Origin: Bacillota bacterium | GTDB taxonomy: Bacteria; Bacillota; Clostridia; Lachnospirales; Anaerotignaceae | Assembly (NCBI GenBank): GCA_019422105.1 | Contig: JAHZDZ010000017.1 | Span: 1-49,426, forward strand | Direction of reading: 5' to 3' | DNA: 49,426 bases | Shown here: in pieces, positions 33,462 to 41,783 of the stretch | Layout of the letters: every line of letters starts with the position of its first letter | How positions within the stretch are numbered: the stretch's first letter is position 1 | Notes under the pieces: model-generated | Seen by the model: the letters and a program-made list of their open reading frames with translations, nothing else | Database searches by the model: none | Told to the model about the DNA's origin: nothing | Made by a program: the position numbers and the translations under genes

Positions 33462-35426
33462 TCAGGATTTGCTTTCGCGCAGGTTGTAAAGCTTAATTTT
33501 ACTGTAGAGAGTAGAACGGGCAACACCCATTTCCTTAGCCGCTCTTGAGATATTCCAGTAATTTTTTTCCAAAAGGCGCTTGATACATTCCTTTTCATCC
33601 TCGGGCTTTTCGTCCTGAATATCAAGAAGCTTTGCCGCCGGCAAAAAGGAGGTTTTCTGAAGATAATAAGGGAGCAGCTCTGAGGTTATGAGGGGGCCCT
33701 TTGCCAGTATGACAGTCCTCTCGACAATATTTTGAAGCTCGCGGATATTGCCCGGCCAGTCATAGTTCATAAAAATTGCCCTGACCTCTTCCGATATGGT
33801 CCGAACGCTTTTGGTATACTTATGGTTAAATTTTTCAATAAAGGCCCTGGTCAGAAGAGGAATGTCGTCTTTTCGTTCCCTAAGAGGCGGTATGTTGATG
33901 GAAAATACATTAAGCCTGTAGTAAAGATCCTGCCTGAAATTACCCTGGGCAACCTCCTTCATCAAGTCCTTGTTGGTGGCGGATATAATGCGCACATCAA
34001 TGGGGAGATAGGTTTGACTTCCCACAGGATTGATGACTTTCTGTTCGATGACCCGCAATAGGTAGGATTGCAGCTGGAGAGGCATTTCTCCTATTTCGTC
34101 CAGGAATATGGTGCCTCCGTTTGCAAGCAGAAATTTTCCTGTTTGCCCGCCCTTTTTCGCGCCGGTGAACGCGCCTTCCTCATATCCAAAAAGCTCGCTT
34201 GCAATGAGTTCCTTTGGAATGGCGCCGCAGTTGACTGCGATAAAATTACCGCTTCGGTAGGAGCTGGAATTATAGATGGATTGAGCGATAACGTCCTTTC
34301 CGGTGCCGCTTTCTCCCGTCAGCAGGATATGGGCATCCGTATTTGCAGCGGTTTTTGCCAAATCAAGACAGTCAATAAAATTTTTATCCTGTCCGATTAT
34401 GGTTTCAAAGCTGAAGCTGGCCTCGTTTTGCACAATTTTCTGCGCCAGCTTTTTTACCCTTGAAACCTTTGTCATCAGGAGTATACCGCGCTGAGTTGCA
34501 GCGGTTTTTATGATGCGGTAGGTTATAGTGAAGGGAACGGATTTCCCGTTGGCGATAATATTTGTCATATAGTCGGTGACTTCCACTTTGTTGTCTATGG
34601 AATTGAGAAAGGATTTGTTTAAGAAGAGGTCGGCCAAATTTCTTCCGACAAAAGAGCCCCCAAGGCTTGAGGTGACCATTTTGTTTTGGGACAGTATTTT
34701 TTTATCCCTGTCAAAGGTGATAACACCCTCGTCGATGGCGTCGATAATAATATTGTTATGTTTATAGGCCAAGTCCACTTTTTCAAGCGCCTGAAGAATA
34801 GTAAGCTGTTTCTCGATGGAGTAGGCTGTGATAAAAGCCATGCCCAAGGTATGATAATTTACATTTTCCTTTTTGCCGCAGATGGAGATGGCGCCAAGAA
34901 TACTGCCGTCAGGGTCGTGAATCGGCGCGCCGCTTCCGGCCCAATTCTTTGCACAGAGACAGTAGTGCTCATAGCCGAATACCTGCAAAGGGCGATCCTC
35001 TGCAATTGCTGTGCCGATTGGATTATTCCCTATACCGCTTTCACTCCAGTCGGCGCCTGGTATACCGTTTCCCTTCATGGCGGAATCTACCATATCACTG
35101 TCTCCCTGTACGGTAAGAAGATAGCCCTGTGCATCGCTGATGGCGATAGTAAAGCTGGAGTTTTTGATAAAATGGTACAGCTTTTCGATGGCAGGCTGTA
35201 CAACCTGTATGAAAGCGGCATTTTTTTTCAGACGCCTCTGGAAGGAAACGGCATCCTCTGCGGGAGCCGATTTTGTCAGCGGGGACACGTCCTTTTGGCG
35301 GCAGCGCTCCCATGCTCTTAATACCTCGGGGCGCATATAGGGCGAAGCAATGCTGTTGCCCTCAATGAAGTTTTTGCGGGCCTCCCTGATTTTGTCCTGT
35401 GATTCATTGTAAATTTCCGTTTTCAT
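33462..35426 (-). CDS. Sigma-54-dependent transcriptional activator (GAF-PAS-AAA+-Fis, AcoR-like)
   Basis: GGGGGAG lies 5 nt before the ATG at 35426, giving 654 residues. The N-terminal region (about 55-215) is GAF-like and is followed by a PAS-like segment (about 230-330). The AAA+ domain has Walker A GESGTGKD (371-378), the sigma-54-contacting GAFTGA loop (418-423), and downstream GGTIFLDEIGEMP and IREL motifs. The C-terminus carries a Fis-type HTH (NISRAAKEMGVARSTLYSKI). There is no receiver domain, so it should respond directly to a small molecule, as AcoR does. It lies between operons B and C, and three sigma-54 promoters nearby make it the obvious activator of the island. Confidence 0.93.
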   Translation of the reverse strand: MKTEIYNESQDKIREARKNFIEGNSIASPYMRPEVLRAWERCRQKDVSPLTKSAPAEDAVSFQRRLKKNAAFIQVVQPAIEKLYHFIKNSSFTIAISDAQGYLLTVQGDSDMVDSAMKGNGIPGADWSESGIGNNPIGTAIAEDRPLQVFGYEHYCLCAKNWAGSGAPIHDPDGSILGAISICGKKENVNYHTLGMAFITAYSIEKQLTILQALEKVDLAYKHNNIIIDAIDEGVITFDRDKKILSQNKMVTSSLGGSFVGRNLADLFLNKSFLNSIDNKVEVTDYMTNIIANGKSVPFTITYRIIKTAATQRGILLMTKVSRVKKLAQKIVQNEASFSFETIIGQDKNFIDCLDLAKTAANTDAHILLTGESGTGKDVIAQSIYNSSSYRSGNFIAVNCGAIPKELIASELFGYEEGAFTGAKKGGQTGKFLLANGGTIFLDEIGEMPLQLQSYLLRVIEQKVINPVGSQTYLPIDVRIISATNKDLMKEVAQGNFRQDLYYRLNVFSINIPPLRERKDDIPLLTRAFIEKFNHKYTKSVRTISEEVRAIFMNYDWPGNIRELQNIVERTVILAKGPLITSELLPYYLQKTSFLPAAKLLDIQDEKPEDEKECIKRLLEKNYWNISRAAKEMGVARSTLYSKIKLYNLRESKS

Positions 35427-35500
35427 ACAGCTCCCCCTTTTCAGACAAAATAATACAATTTGATTATAGCATAGGAAGGGAATTAAATGCAATCGGCCTC

Positions 35501-35579
35501 CATTTTGTAGGATATATCAGTCAAAGTGTAGTGATTTGTACGGGATTTTGAGACAATTTTGGTTGGGAAGCCGAATTGT
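35501..35579. promoter_or_regulatory. Candidate enhancer (UAS) of operon C
   Basis: CATTTTGTAG (35501-35510) and CAAAGTGTA (35522-35530) are the same words found between the other two sigma-54 promoters at 22862-22889. A further inverted repeat ACAATT-N15-AATTGT lies at 35553-35579. The cluster is 50-125 bp upstream of the -24 element, a normal enhancer distance. The 290-bp region 35427-35716 has no gene. Confidence 0.42.
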
Positions 35580-35626
35580 TTTTTTGGAAAGCCGCAGATT
35601 TTCATGCGGTGTTGCTTTTTGAGTCC

Positions 35627-35644
35627 TTGGCACGTCTTTTGCTC
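35627..35644 (+). promoter_or_regulatory. Sigma-54 promoter of operon C
   Basis: TTGGCACGTCTTTTGCTC matches the -24/-12 consensus at essentially every conserved position, with GG at 35629-35630 and GC at 35641-35642 (10 nt apart). It lies 72 nt upstream of the thiolase start, divergent from the sigma-54 activator gene. Confidence 0.92.
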
Positions 35645-35716
35645 TTTTAAAAAGATATCTAATTTACTATCTGAAAGCATAATGCAGGAAATGGAAAAAG
35701 TGAGGAGCGGAATGGT

Positions 35717-36901
35717 ATGGGAGACAGTATTGTAGTAGCGGGAATGGGAAGGACGGCAGTGGGAAAGATGGGCGGTTCACTGGCGGAGGTACCGGCCATA
35801 GACATGGCCTCCTTTGTGATTGAAAAGGTAATTGAGCGCACGGGAATCGGGAAAGAATTGATTGACGAGGTAATATTCGGGAATGTGGAAAACAGAAGCG
35901 ACGAGTCCTGCCTTGCCAGATGGGCGGCTATCAAAGCGGGACTTCGGGAGGAATGTGATGGATATAACGTCCAGCGGCTTTGCGGCAGCGGGATGCAGGC
36001 CATACACAATGCGGCGGACTCTATCACCCTGGGGAGAAAGGAGGTTGTTCTGGCGGGAGGCGTGGAAAATATGTCCAGATACCGTTTTGTGCTGGACAGG
36101 GCAAGGTTTGGTTACCGCATGGGCGATAATGTGCTGTATGATACGCTGACCCAGACACTTGCGGACAACCCGGATCCTTTGAAAAGGCCCGCCGCGCAGA
36201 CGGCGGAAAACTTATGCGGTATCTATCATATCACAAAGGAGGATCAGGCGGTCTTTTCCTACCAGAGTCATATGCGTGCGGCGCAGGCCAATGATAAAGG
36301 GTATTTTGAGGATGAGATTATTCCCATTGAGGTGCCCGATGGAAGGAAAAGAACGAGGCTGTTTCAGGAGGATGAGCATTTCCGCAGGGATACCACTGTT
36401 GAGCAGATGATGGGCTTAAAGCCGATTATAAAAGACGGCACGGTGACGGCGGGAACCGCCTGCGGTATCAATGACGGAGCCTCCGCCATGATACTGATGA
36501 AGGAGAGCATGGCAGCAAAGCTTGGCATAGCACCGATTGCGCGGATTGTTTCTCAGGCGGCTACAGGATGCAGGCCGAATATTTTCGGTATTGGCCCTGC
36601 GGCGGCAATTCGTATTGCGCTGAAGAGGGCGGGGCTTTCTCTGGATCAGATGGAGCTGATAGAAATCAATGAAGCGTTTGCCGCGCAGGTTATAGCATGT
36701 GAGAGGGAGCTCAACCTAAGCCACGATATTGTAAATGTGAACGGAGGCGCTATTGCCCTGGGACATGCCCTCGGAAACAGCGGCGTCAGAATCAGTATAA
36801 CGCTTTTAAGCGAGATGAAGCGAAGGGGCATGCGGTACGGGGTATCCAGTCTTTGTATTGGTTCCGGCATGGGTATTGCCACAATTTTTGAAGTGATTTG
36901 A
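35717..36901 (+). CDS. Thiolase (acetyl-CoA acyltransferase)
   Basis: 394 residues. The acylated nucleophile is in QRLCGSGMQA (Cys89), and the other catalytic residues are His350 in ALGHALGNSG and Cys380 in LCIGSGMGIA. Two normally conserved positions are altered: GHP is GHA, and CIGGGMG is CIGSGMG. These suggest a specialised substrate rather than housekeeping acetoacetyl-CoA thiolysis. First gene of operon C, directly behind the sigma-54 promoter. A second, dissimilar thiolase is at 40542. Confidence 0.9.
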   Translation: MGDSIVVAGMGRTAVGKMGGSLAEVPAIDMASFVIEKVIERTGIGKELIDEVIFGNVENRSDESCLARWAAIKAGLREECDGYNVQRLCGSGMQAIHNAADSITLGRKEVVLAGGVENMSRYRFVLDRARFGYRMGDNVLYDTLTQTLADNPDPLKRPAAQTAENLCGIYHITKEDQAVFSYQSHMRAAQANDKGYFEDEIIPIEVPDGRKRTRLFQEDEHFRRDTTVEQMMGLKPIIKDGTVTAGTACGINDGASAMILMKESMAAKLGIAPIARIVSQAATGCRPNIFGIGPAAAIRIALKRAGLSLDQMELIEINEAFAAQVIACERELNLSHDIVNVNGGAIALGHALGNSGVRISITLLSEMKRRGMRYGVSSLCIGSGMGIATIFEVI

Positions 36902-36921
36902 TATGCGGGGGAGATGAATGT

Positions 36922-37794
36922 ATGGAAATAAATAAAATCTTGATTTGCGGTTCTGGCCTTATGGGCAGGGGAATTGCGCAGGTTTCCGCGGCGGCGGGCT
37001 ATGAGGTGCTTCTTATGGATACAAGCGAAAAAGCTCTGACGAACGCTCTGGAAAACATAGAGTGGTCTCTGACGAAGCTAAAATCAAAGGGAAAGCTTGA
37101 GGAGGAAGCGGCCGATATATTAAAGCGAATCCTGCCTGTCACAAACCTAGACAAAGCATCGGAGGCAGATTTTGTCATAGAGGTGGTGCCGGAGGATTTA
37201 GCGGTGAAAAATAGCCTTTTGAAGGAGCTGGACAGCCGCTGCAGACCGGAGGTGGTGATAGCTTCCAATACCTCGGCCATCCCCATAACAGTGCTGGCCT
37301 GCGCAGTTGGCAGAAGAGACAAAATTGTGGGCACGCACTTTTTTAACCCTGTTCCCATGATGAACATGGTGGAGATTATAAAAGGACAGGAGACGTCGGA
37401 GGAGACGGTGGAAGCCGCCAAGGATTATGTGGAGAGGATAGGTAAAAAGTATTGCGTTGTCAATAAGGATGTAGCCGGTTTTGTCATGAATCGCATCGGC
37501 ATATGCAGCACCATTGAGGCCATCCGGATTATGGAGGAAGGGATAGCCACGGCCGAGGAAATTGACCGGGGAATGCGCCTTGCCTATGGATGGGCCATGG
37601 GCCCCATTGAAACCTTTGACATGACAGGGCTTGACAGCGCCATGCATGCCGCACTGTCCATCTATGAGGAGACAAAGGATCCAAAATTTTTGCCGCCGGT
37701 GACGCTTCAAAGACTTGTTGCGGCCGGACACTATGGCAGAAAGACAGGAAAAGGGTTTTATGACTACAGCAATAAGAAAGGAGCAGGCGCCTGA
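36922..37794 (+). CDS. 3-hydroxyacyl-CoA dehydrogenase (Hbd-like)
   Basis: The start is the ATG at 36922, with GGGGGAGATG upstream, giving 290 residues. The NAD-binding motif GSGLMGRGIAQVSAAAG is followed by the catalytic His in GTHFFNPVPMMNMVEII and by Asn/Ser of the HBDH family (ASNTSAI). It oxidises a 3-hydroxyacyl-CoA to the 3-keto form for the adjacent thiolase. It is a paralogue of the enzyme at 41784; both are single-domain proteins without a fused hydratase. Confidence 0.92.
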   Translation: MEINKILICGSGLMGRGIAQVSAAAGYEVLLMDTSEKALTNALENIEWSLTKLKSKGKLEEEAADILKRILPVTNLDKASEADFVIEVVPEDLAVKNSLLKELDSRCRPEVVIASNTSAIPITVLACAVGRRDKIVGTHFFNPVPMMNMVEIIKGQETSEETVEAAKDYVERIGKKYCVVNKDVAGFVMNRIGICSTIEAIRIMEEGIATAEEIDRGMRLAYGWAMGPIETFDMTGLDSAMHAALSIYEETKDPKFLPPVTLQRLVAAGHYGRKTGKGFYDYSNKKGAGA

Positions 37795-37842
37795 GGGGGA
37801 TGCCTGACTGTGGAGAAGGTATGTCGAAGGAGGCGAATTTCT

Positions 37843-38661
37843 ATGGCAGATTATGACTGGCAGAATATTTCACAGGAACTGGTAAGGCTGCTCCATCTGC
37901 GCCTTACGCCGGTGGCAATGAAGCTTTTTGACAATGAGGAGGAAATGCTTGCAATTCCCAAAATCCGCAGGCCGAAGGTGTCCCACACCATTTGCCAGAT
38001 TCTGGGACAGGCAGCGAGGGCAAATCTGACTGTGGGTGTGACGGAGAAGGATTTACTTACGCTGGTATGCAAGGGCACGCTGGGCTTTATCTCAAGGGAA
38101 GAGATGCTGGCAGGAGGCCATCTTTGCCCGTCATGGTTTGGAAGAAGTGAGGACGGAGACAGGCATCAGCAGCTTTTAAGGTATGTCAACGGGAAGACAA
38201 AGGCGGTGGCCGTATCCCCCATTACGACAAACCGTATTCCCAATCCCGACGTTGTGATTTTGTATCCGAATCCCGCACAGGCCATGCTTTTGATGAGTGC
38301 GTGGCAGTACAGGGACTATGAGCCCTTTGTTATAACCTATGCGGGGGATACCGCCTGCTCCGATTCCTGGGTTAAGACAATAACTACATCGGCGCCCGCT
38401 GTTACCTTCCCCACGTACCCGGAGCGCAAGTTCGGCGGGGTGGAGGACAGCGAGGTGATTATGACGTTAAAGCCGGAGCATTTTGACAAGCTTCTGGAGG
38501 GACTGTCACAGCTGAATAAATACGGGCTGCGCTATCCCATTAATTATTATGGTATAGACAGGGATATTTGTGATGCAGGGCTGCCATTTCCCGAAAATGT
38601 GGTTTACCCGGAAAAATGGCTGAAAAAACAGAAAATATTGAAGGAAAATGATTTGCTGTAA
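37843..38661 (+). CDS. DUF169 family protein
   Basis: From the ATG at 37843 (AAGGAGGCG upstream) the protein has 272 residues. It matches the DUF169 family pattern: LHLRLTPVAMKLFDNEEEM near the start, SHTICQILGQAARANLTVGVT, HLCPSWFG, VILYPNPAQAMLLMSAWQY and DTACSDSW. Cysteines in the ICQ, HLCPSW and TACSD stretches are candidate metal or cofactor ligands. The biochemical function of the family is not established. Here it sits between a 3-hydroxyacyl-CoA dehydrogenase and EtfBA, suggesting a redox or CoA-ester role in this pathway. Confidence 0.8.
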   Translation: MADYDWQNISQELVRLLHLRLTPVAMKLFDNEEEMLAIPKIRRPKVSHTICQILGQAARANLTVGVTEKDLLTLVCKGTLGFISREEMLAGGHLCPSWFGRSEDGDRHQQLLRYVNGKTKAVAVSPITTNRIPNPDVVILYPNPAQAMLLMSAWQYRDYEPFVITYAGDTACSDSWVKTITTSAPAVTFPTYPERKFGGVEDSEVIMTLKPEHFDKLLEGLSQLNKYGLRYPINYYGIDRDICDAGLPFPENVVYPEKWLKKQKILKENDLL

Positions 38662-38686
38662 TTATCGGAAGGCAAAGGAGGCAGCT

Positions 38687-39487
38687 ATGAATATACTGGT
38701 TTGTGTAAAGCAGGTTCCTGACACAACTGAAATAAAAATAGACCCTGAAACCAACACTTTGATACGCGCCGGAGTTCCAAGTATTGTAAATCCCTTTGAC
38801 GCCTATGCCCTGGAGGCGGCGGTTCGATTAAAGGAGAAGGCCGGCGGCAGGGTAACGGTTCTTTCCATGGGACCGGATCAGGCAAAGGGAGCTTTAAAGG
38901 AATGTCTTTCCGTAGGGGCGGATATGGCTTATCTTGTCAGCGACAGGGCTTTTGGCGGTTCTGACACTCTGGCAACAAGCTATGTCATTTCCGTTTCCAT
39001 TCAGGCGGTAGAGAGGGCTTTGGGAGAAAAATTTGACCTTATTTTCTGCGGCAAGCAGGCAATTGACGGGGATACCGGACAGGTAGGACCTGAGCTGGCG
39101 GAGCATATGGATTATACGCAGATTACGTATGCCTCCGATGTGACAGTGGAGGACGGGATATTAAGGGTAAAAAGGGAGAGCGATGATGGGTATGATATTA
39201 TCACAGGTGCGCTTCCCGCTGTGGTTACAGTAGTAAAAACGGCTTATGAGCCCAGGTATCCCTCTATCAAGAGCAAAATGGCGGCGAATAAGGCTGTCAT
39301 TCCGGTTCTGGGCGCAAAGGACATCGATATCGATACGGAAAAATGTGGTTTGAGGGGTTCTCCCACCAAGGTAAAGAAAACCTTTACGCCTGTCAGAACT
39401 AAAAACGGCGTTAAAATTGCGGAGGAGACAGCACAGGCGTCAGCCGAGAGACTTGCAGCACTCTTAAGCGATGCGAAGCTGATGTAG
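38687..39487 (+). CDS. etfB: Electron transfer flavoprotein beta subunit
   Basis: 266 residues with the EtfB opening MNILVCVKQVPDTTEIKI, VNPFDAYALEAAVRLKE and the nucleotide-binding CGKQAIDGDTGQVGPELAE. AAGGAGG lies 6 nt upstream of the ATG at 38687. It pairs with EtfA encoded 14 nt downstream and accepts electrons from the three acyl-CoA dehydrogenases of the island. Whether it binds AMP or a bifurcating FAD cannot be told from these motifs alone. Confidence 0.95.
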   Translation: MNILVCVKQVPDTTEIKIDPETNTLIRAGVPSIVNPFDAYALEAAVRLKEKAGGRVTVLSMGPDQAKGALKECLSVGADMAYLVSDRAFGGSDTLATSYVISVSIQAVERALGEKFDLIFCGKQAIDGDTGQVGPELAEHMDYTQITYASDVTVEDGILRVKRESDDGYDIITGALPAVVTVVKTAYEPRYPSIKSKMAANKAVIPVLGAKDIDIDTEKCGLRGSPTKVKKTFTPVRTKNGVKIAEETAQASAERLAALLSDAKLM

Positions 39488-39501
39488 GGGGGATAAAGGA
39501 A

Positions 39502-40506
39502 ATGCATGAGGATTACAGAAATCTGTGGGTTTTTATTGAGACAGAAGAGGGGAAGGCAAAAAGTGTTGGATATGAGCTTTTGAACCCGGGACGGCAGCTG
39601 GCGGATGAAAAGGGAGAAAAGCTTGTCGCCGTTGTCATAGGGCAAAATGTGGAGGCGGCGGCAAACAAGGCGATAGGCTATGGTGCGGATGAGGTGATAC
39701 TGGTGGAAGGGGAGGAGTACAGCATATACAGTACGGATCCCTACAGCTATGCCCTGACGGAGCTGATTAAAAAATATAAACCGTCAACGGTTCTTATCGG
39801 CGCTACCAATAACGGACGTGACGTGGGGCCCAGAGTAGCCTGCCGTATAAAAACAGGTCTGACTGCCGACTGTACAGGACTTGCCATTGATGAGGAGACC
39901 GGGAATATGGCCTGGACCAGGCCTGCCTTTGGCGGCAATCTTATGGCTACCATACTCTGTCCCGGCACTCGGCCGCAGATGGGAACTGTGCGTCCGGGCG
40001 TATTTAAAAAGACAGCCTTTGACGGGGAACGAGGAGGTTCCATACTGCGGGAGGACATACATATTCCTAAGGCTCTGATCAGAACAAAGCTTCTGGAGAG
40101 AATCAAAGAGGTGGCGGAATCCGTTAATCTGGAGGAAGCTGAAATCATTGTTTCGGGCGGAAGAGGGCTTGGCGAGGCAAAAAATTTTTCCTACATCAGG
40201 GATTTAGCGCAGGCTGTTGGCGGTTCTGTAGGTGCTTCCAGGGCGGCGGTTGATGCCGGATGGATTCCCCACGCCCATCAGGTGGGACAGACAGGCAAGA
40301 CGGTGGCGCCCAAAATTTATTTCGCCTGCGGTATTTCCGGGGCAATACAGCATTTAGCAGGCATGAGCGGTTCAGATACCATTATCGCGATCAATAAGGA
40401 TGCAGACGCTCCTATTTTTGAGGTGGCTGATTATGGCATAGTGGGTAATCTTTTCGAGGTGATTCCGGCGTTGATTGAGGAGATAAAAAAGACAAAAAGT
40501 CTGTAG
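39502..40506 (+). CDS. etfA: Electron transfer flavoprotein alpha subunit
   Basis: 334 residues. The N-terminal domain begins LWVFIETEEGKAKSVGYELL, and the C-terminal FAD domain contains IIVSGGRGLGEAKNF, GASRAAVDAGWIPHAHQVGQTGKTVAPKIY, and ACGISGAIQHLAGM. There is no N-terminal ferredoxin domain, unlike some clostridial EtfA proteins. It completes the electron carrier for operons B and C. Confidence 0.95.
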   Translation: MHEDYRNLWVFIETEEGKAKSVGYELLNPGRQLADEKGEKLVAVVIGQNVEAAANKAIGYGADEVILVEGEEYSIYSTDPYSYALTELIKKYKPSTVLIGATNNGRDVGPRVACRIKTGLTADCTGLAIDEETGNMAWTRPAFGGNLMATILCPGTRPQMGTVRPGVFKKTAFDGERGGSILREDIHIPKALIRTKLLERIKEVAESVNLEEAEIIVSGGRGLGEAKNFSYIRDLAQAVGGSVGASRAAVDAGWIPHAHQVGQTGKTVAPKIYFACGISGAIQHLAGMSGSDTIIAINKDADAPIFEVADYGIVGNLFEVIPALIEEIKKTKSL

Positions 40507-40541
40507 AAAATTGCTTAGCGAAAGCAGAGAGGAAAAAAGAG

Positions 40542-41729
40542 ATGAGAGAGGTTGTTATCTGCGGTATGGCAAGAACGCCCTTTGGACGGCTTGGCGGGGC
40601 GCTGAGAGAGCTTACGGCGCCGGAGCTTGGGGCGGCAGCCTTAAGGGCCGCATTGGAAAGAGCCCATATATCGGGGGATATGGTGGATGAGGTTATCATG
40701 GGGATGGTCATTACAGCAGGGGCGGGACAGGTGCCGGGCAGGCAGGCTGCCGTAAAGGCAGGGATTCCCCATGAGATCCCTTCTGTGACCATCAATAAGG
40801 TATGCGGCTCGGCGATGAAGGCGGTGACGATAGGCTGTCAGATGATTAAGGCCGGGGATGCCGATATTATTGCTGCCGGCGGTATGGAGAGCATGAGTAA
40901 TGCGCCGTATCTATCCAGAGTTACCCGTTGGGGGAATAAAATGGGAGACGTCAGAATGGTGGATGCCATGGTTTATGATGGTCTGTGGTGTCCCGAGAAT
41001 GATGTACATATGGCAGTTTTGGGCGGCCTGGTTGCCAAGGAATATGGTGTGAGCAGAGAAGATCAGGATAAATGGGCGCTGCGCAGCCAGATAAGATGGG
41101 CAAAGGCACAGGCTGAGGGCAAATTTCAAGAGGAGCTTGTGCCGGTGGAGGTAAAAACCCGACGAAAAAGCCTGATTGTAGACAGGGACGAGGCGCCGAG
41201 GCCCGACACGACACTGGAAAGTCTGGCCAGGCTTTCTCCTGTCTATACAAGAGAGGGGACGGTGACAGCCGGGAATGCTCCCGGTGTTAATGACGGAGCG
41301 TCGGCGGTTATATTGATGTCAGGGGAAAAGGCACGGGCGCTGGGTGTGCCGATACTGGCAAAAATAGTGGACTATACGCAGGCTTCAAGAAAATCAAAAT
41401 ATATTGCCACAGTCCCCGGACTGGCCATTGAAAAAATGCTGCATAAAAATGGCAGGAACCTTCAGGATTTTGATTTGATTGAGATAAACGAGGCCTTTGC
41501 GGCAGTGCCGCTGGTAAGCTGTAAGCTTTTGGGAATGGACGAAAAAACCATGGAAGAAAAGGTAAACGTCAACGGCTCCGCCGTTGCGGTTGGTCATCCT
41601 ATAGGGGCAACAGGAACGCGGTTGATTATGACTATGGTAAATGAGCTGAGAAGAACGGGAAAGAAAAACGGAATATGCGCCATCTGCAGCGGCATGGCAC
41701 AAGCAGATGCTGTGTGGCTCAGCGTGTGA
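40542..41729 (+). CDS. Thiolase (acetyl-CoA acetyltransferase family)
   Basis: 395 residues with Cys88 in INKVCGSAMKA, His352 in AVGHPIGATGTR and Cys382 near the end. The last active-site stretch reads CAICSGMAQADAVWL instead of the common CIGGGQG-A, an unusual substitution of glycines that shape the pocket. It is more conventional than the operon's first thiolase around the His loop. Together they suggest two thiolytic steps on different 3-ketoacyl-CoAs. Confidence 0.91.
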   Translation: MREVVICGMARTPFGRLGGALRELTAPELGAAALRAALERAHISGDMVDEVIMGMVITAGAGQVPGRQAAVKAGIPHEIPSVTINKVCGSAMKAVTIGCQMIKAGDADIIAAGGMESMSNAPYLSRVTRWGNKMGDVRMVDAMVYDGLWCPENDVHMAVLGGLVAKEYGVSREDQDKWALRSQIRWAKAQAEGKFQEELVPVEVKTRRKSLIVDRDEAPRPDTTLESLARLSPVYTREGTVTAGNAPGVNDGASAVILMSGEKARALGVPILAKIVDYTQASRKSKYIATVPGLAIEKMLHKNGRNLQDFDLIEINEAFAAVPLVSCKLLGMDEKTMEEKVNVNGSAVAVGHPIGATGTRLIMTMVNELRRTGKKNGICAICSGMAQADAVWLSV

Positions 41730-41736
41730 CAGTTTC

Positions 41737-41761
41737 GCCCCTGCCTGAAAAAGGAAGGGGC
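41737..41761 (+). other. Intercistronic hairpin in operon C
   Basis: GCCCCT pairs with AGGGGC around a 13-nt loop, followed by TGTTTT. It lies between the second thiolase and the second hydroxyacyl-CoA dehydrogenase and could be a weak attenuator or an mRNA-processing element. Confidence 0.45.
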
Positions 41762-41783
41762 TGTTTTCATAAGGAGGTTTTTT

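Noticed and set aside
38687..40506. Electron-bifurcating EtfAB claim
   Set aside because: Clostridial style and partners make it possible, but no residue I can read decides between bifurcating and ordinary Etf, so it is left open.
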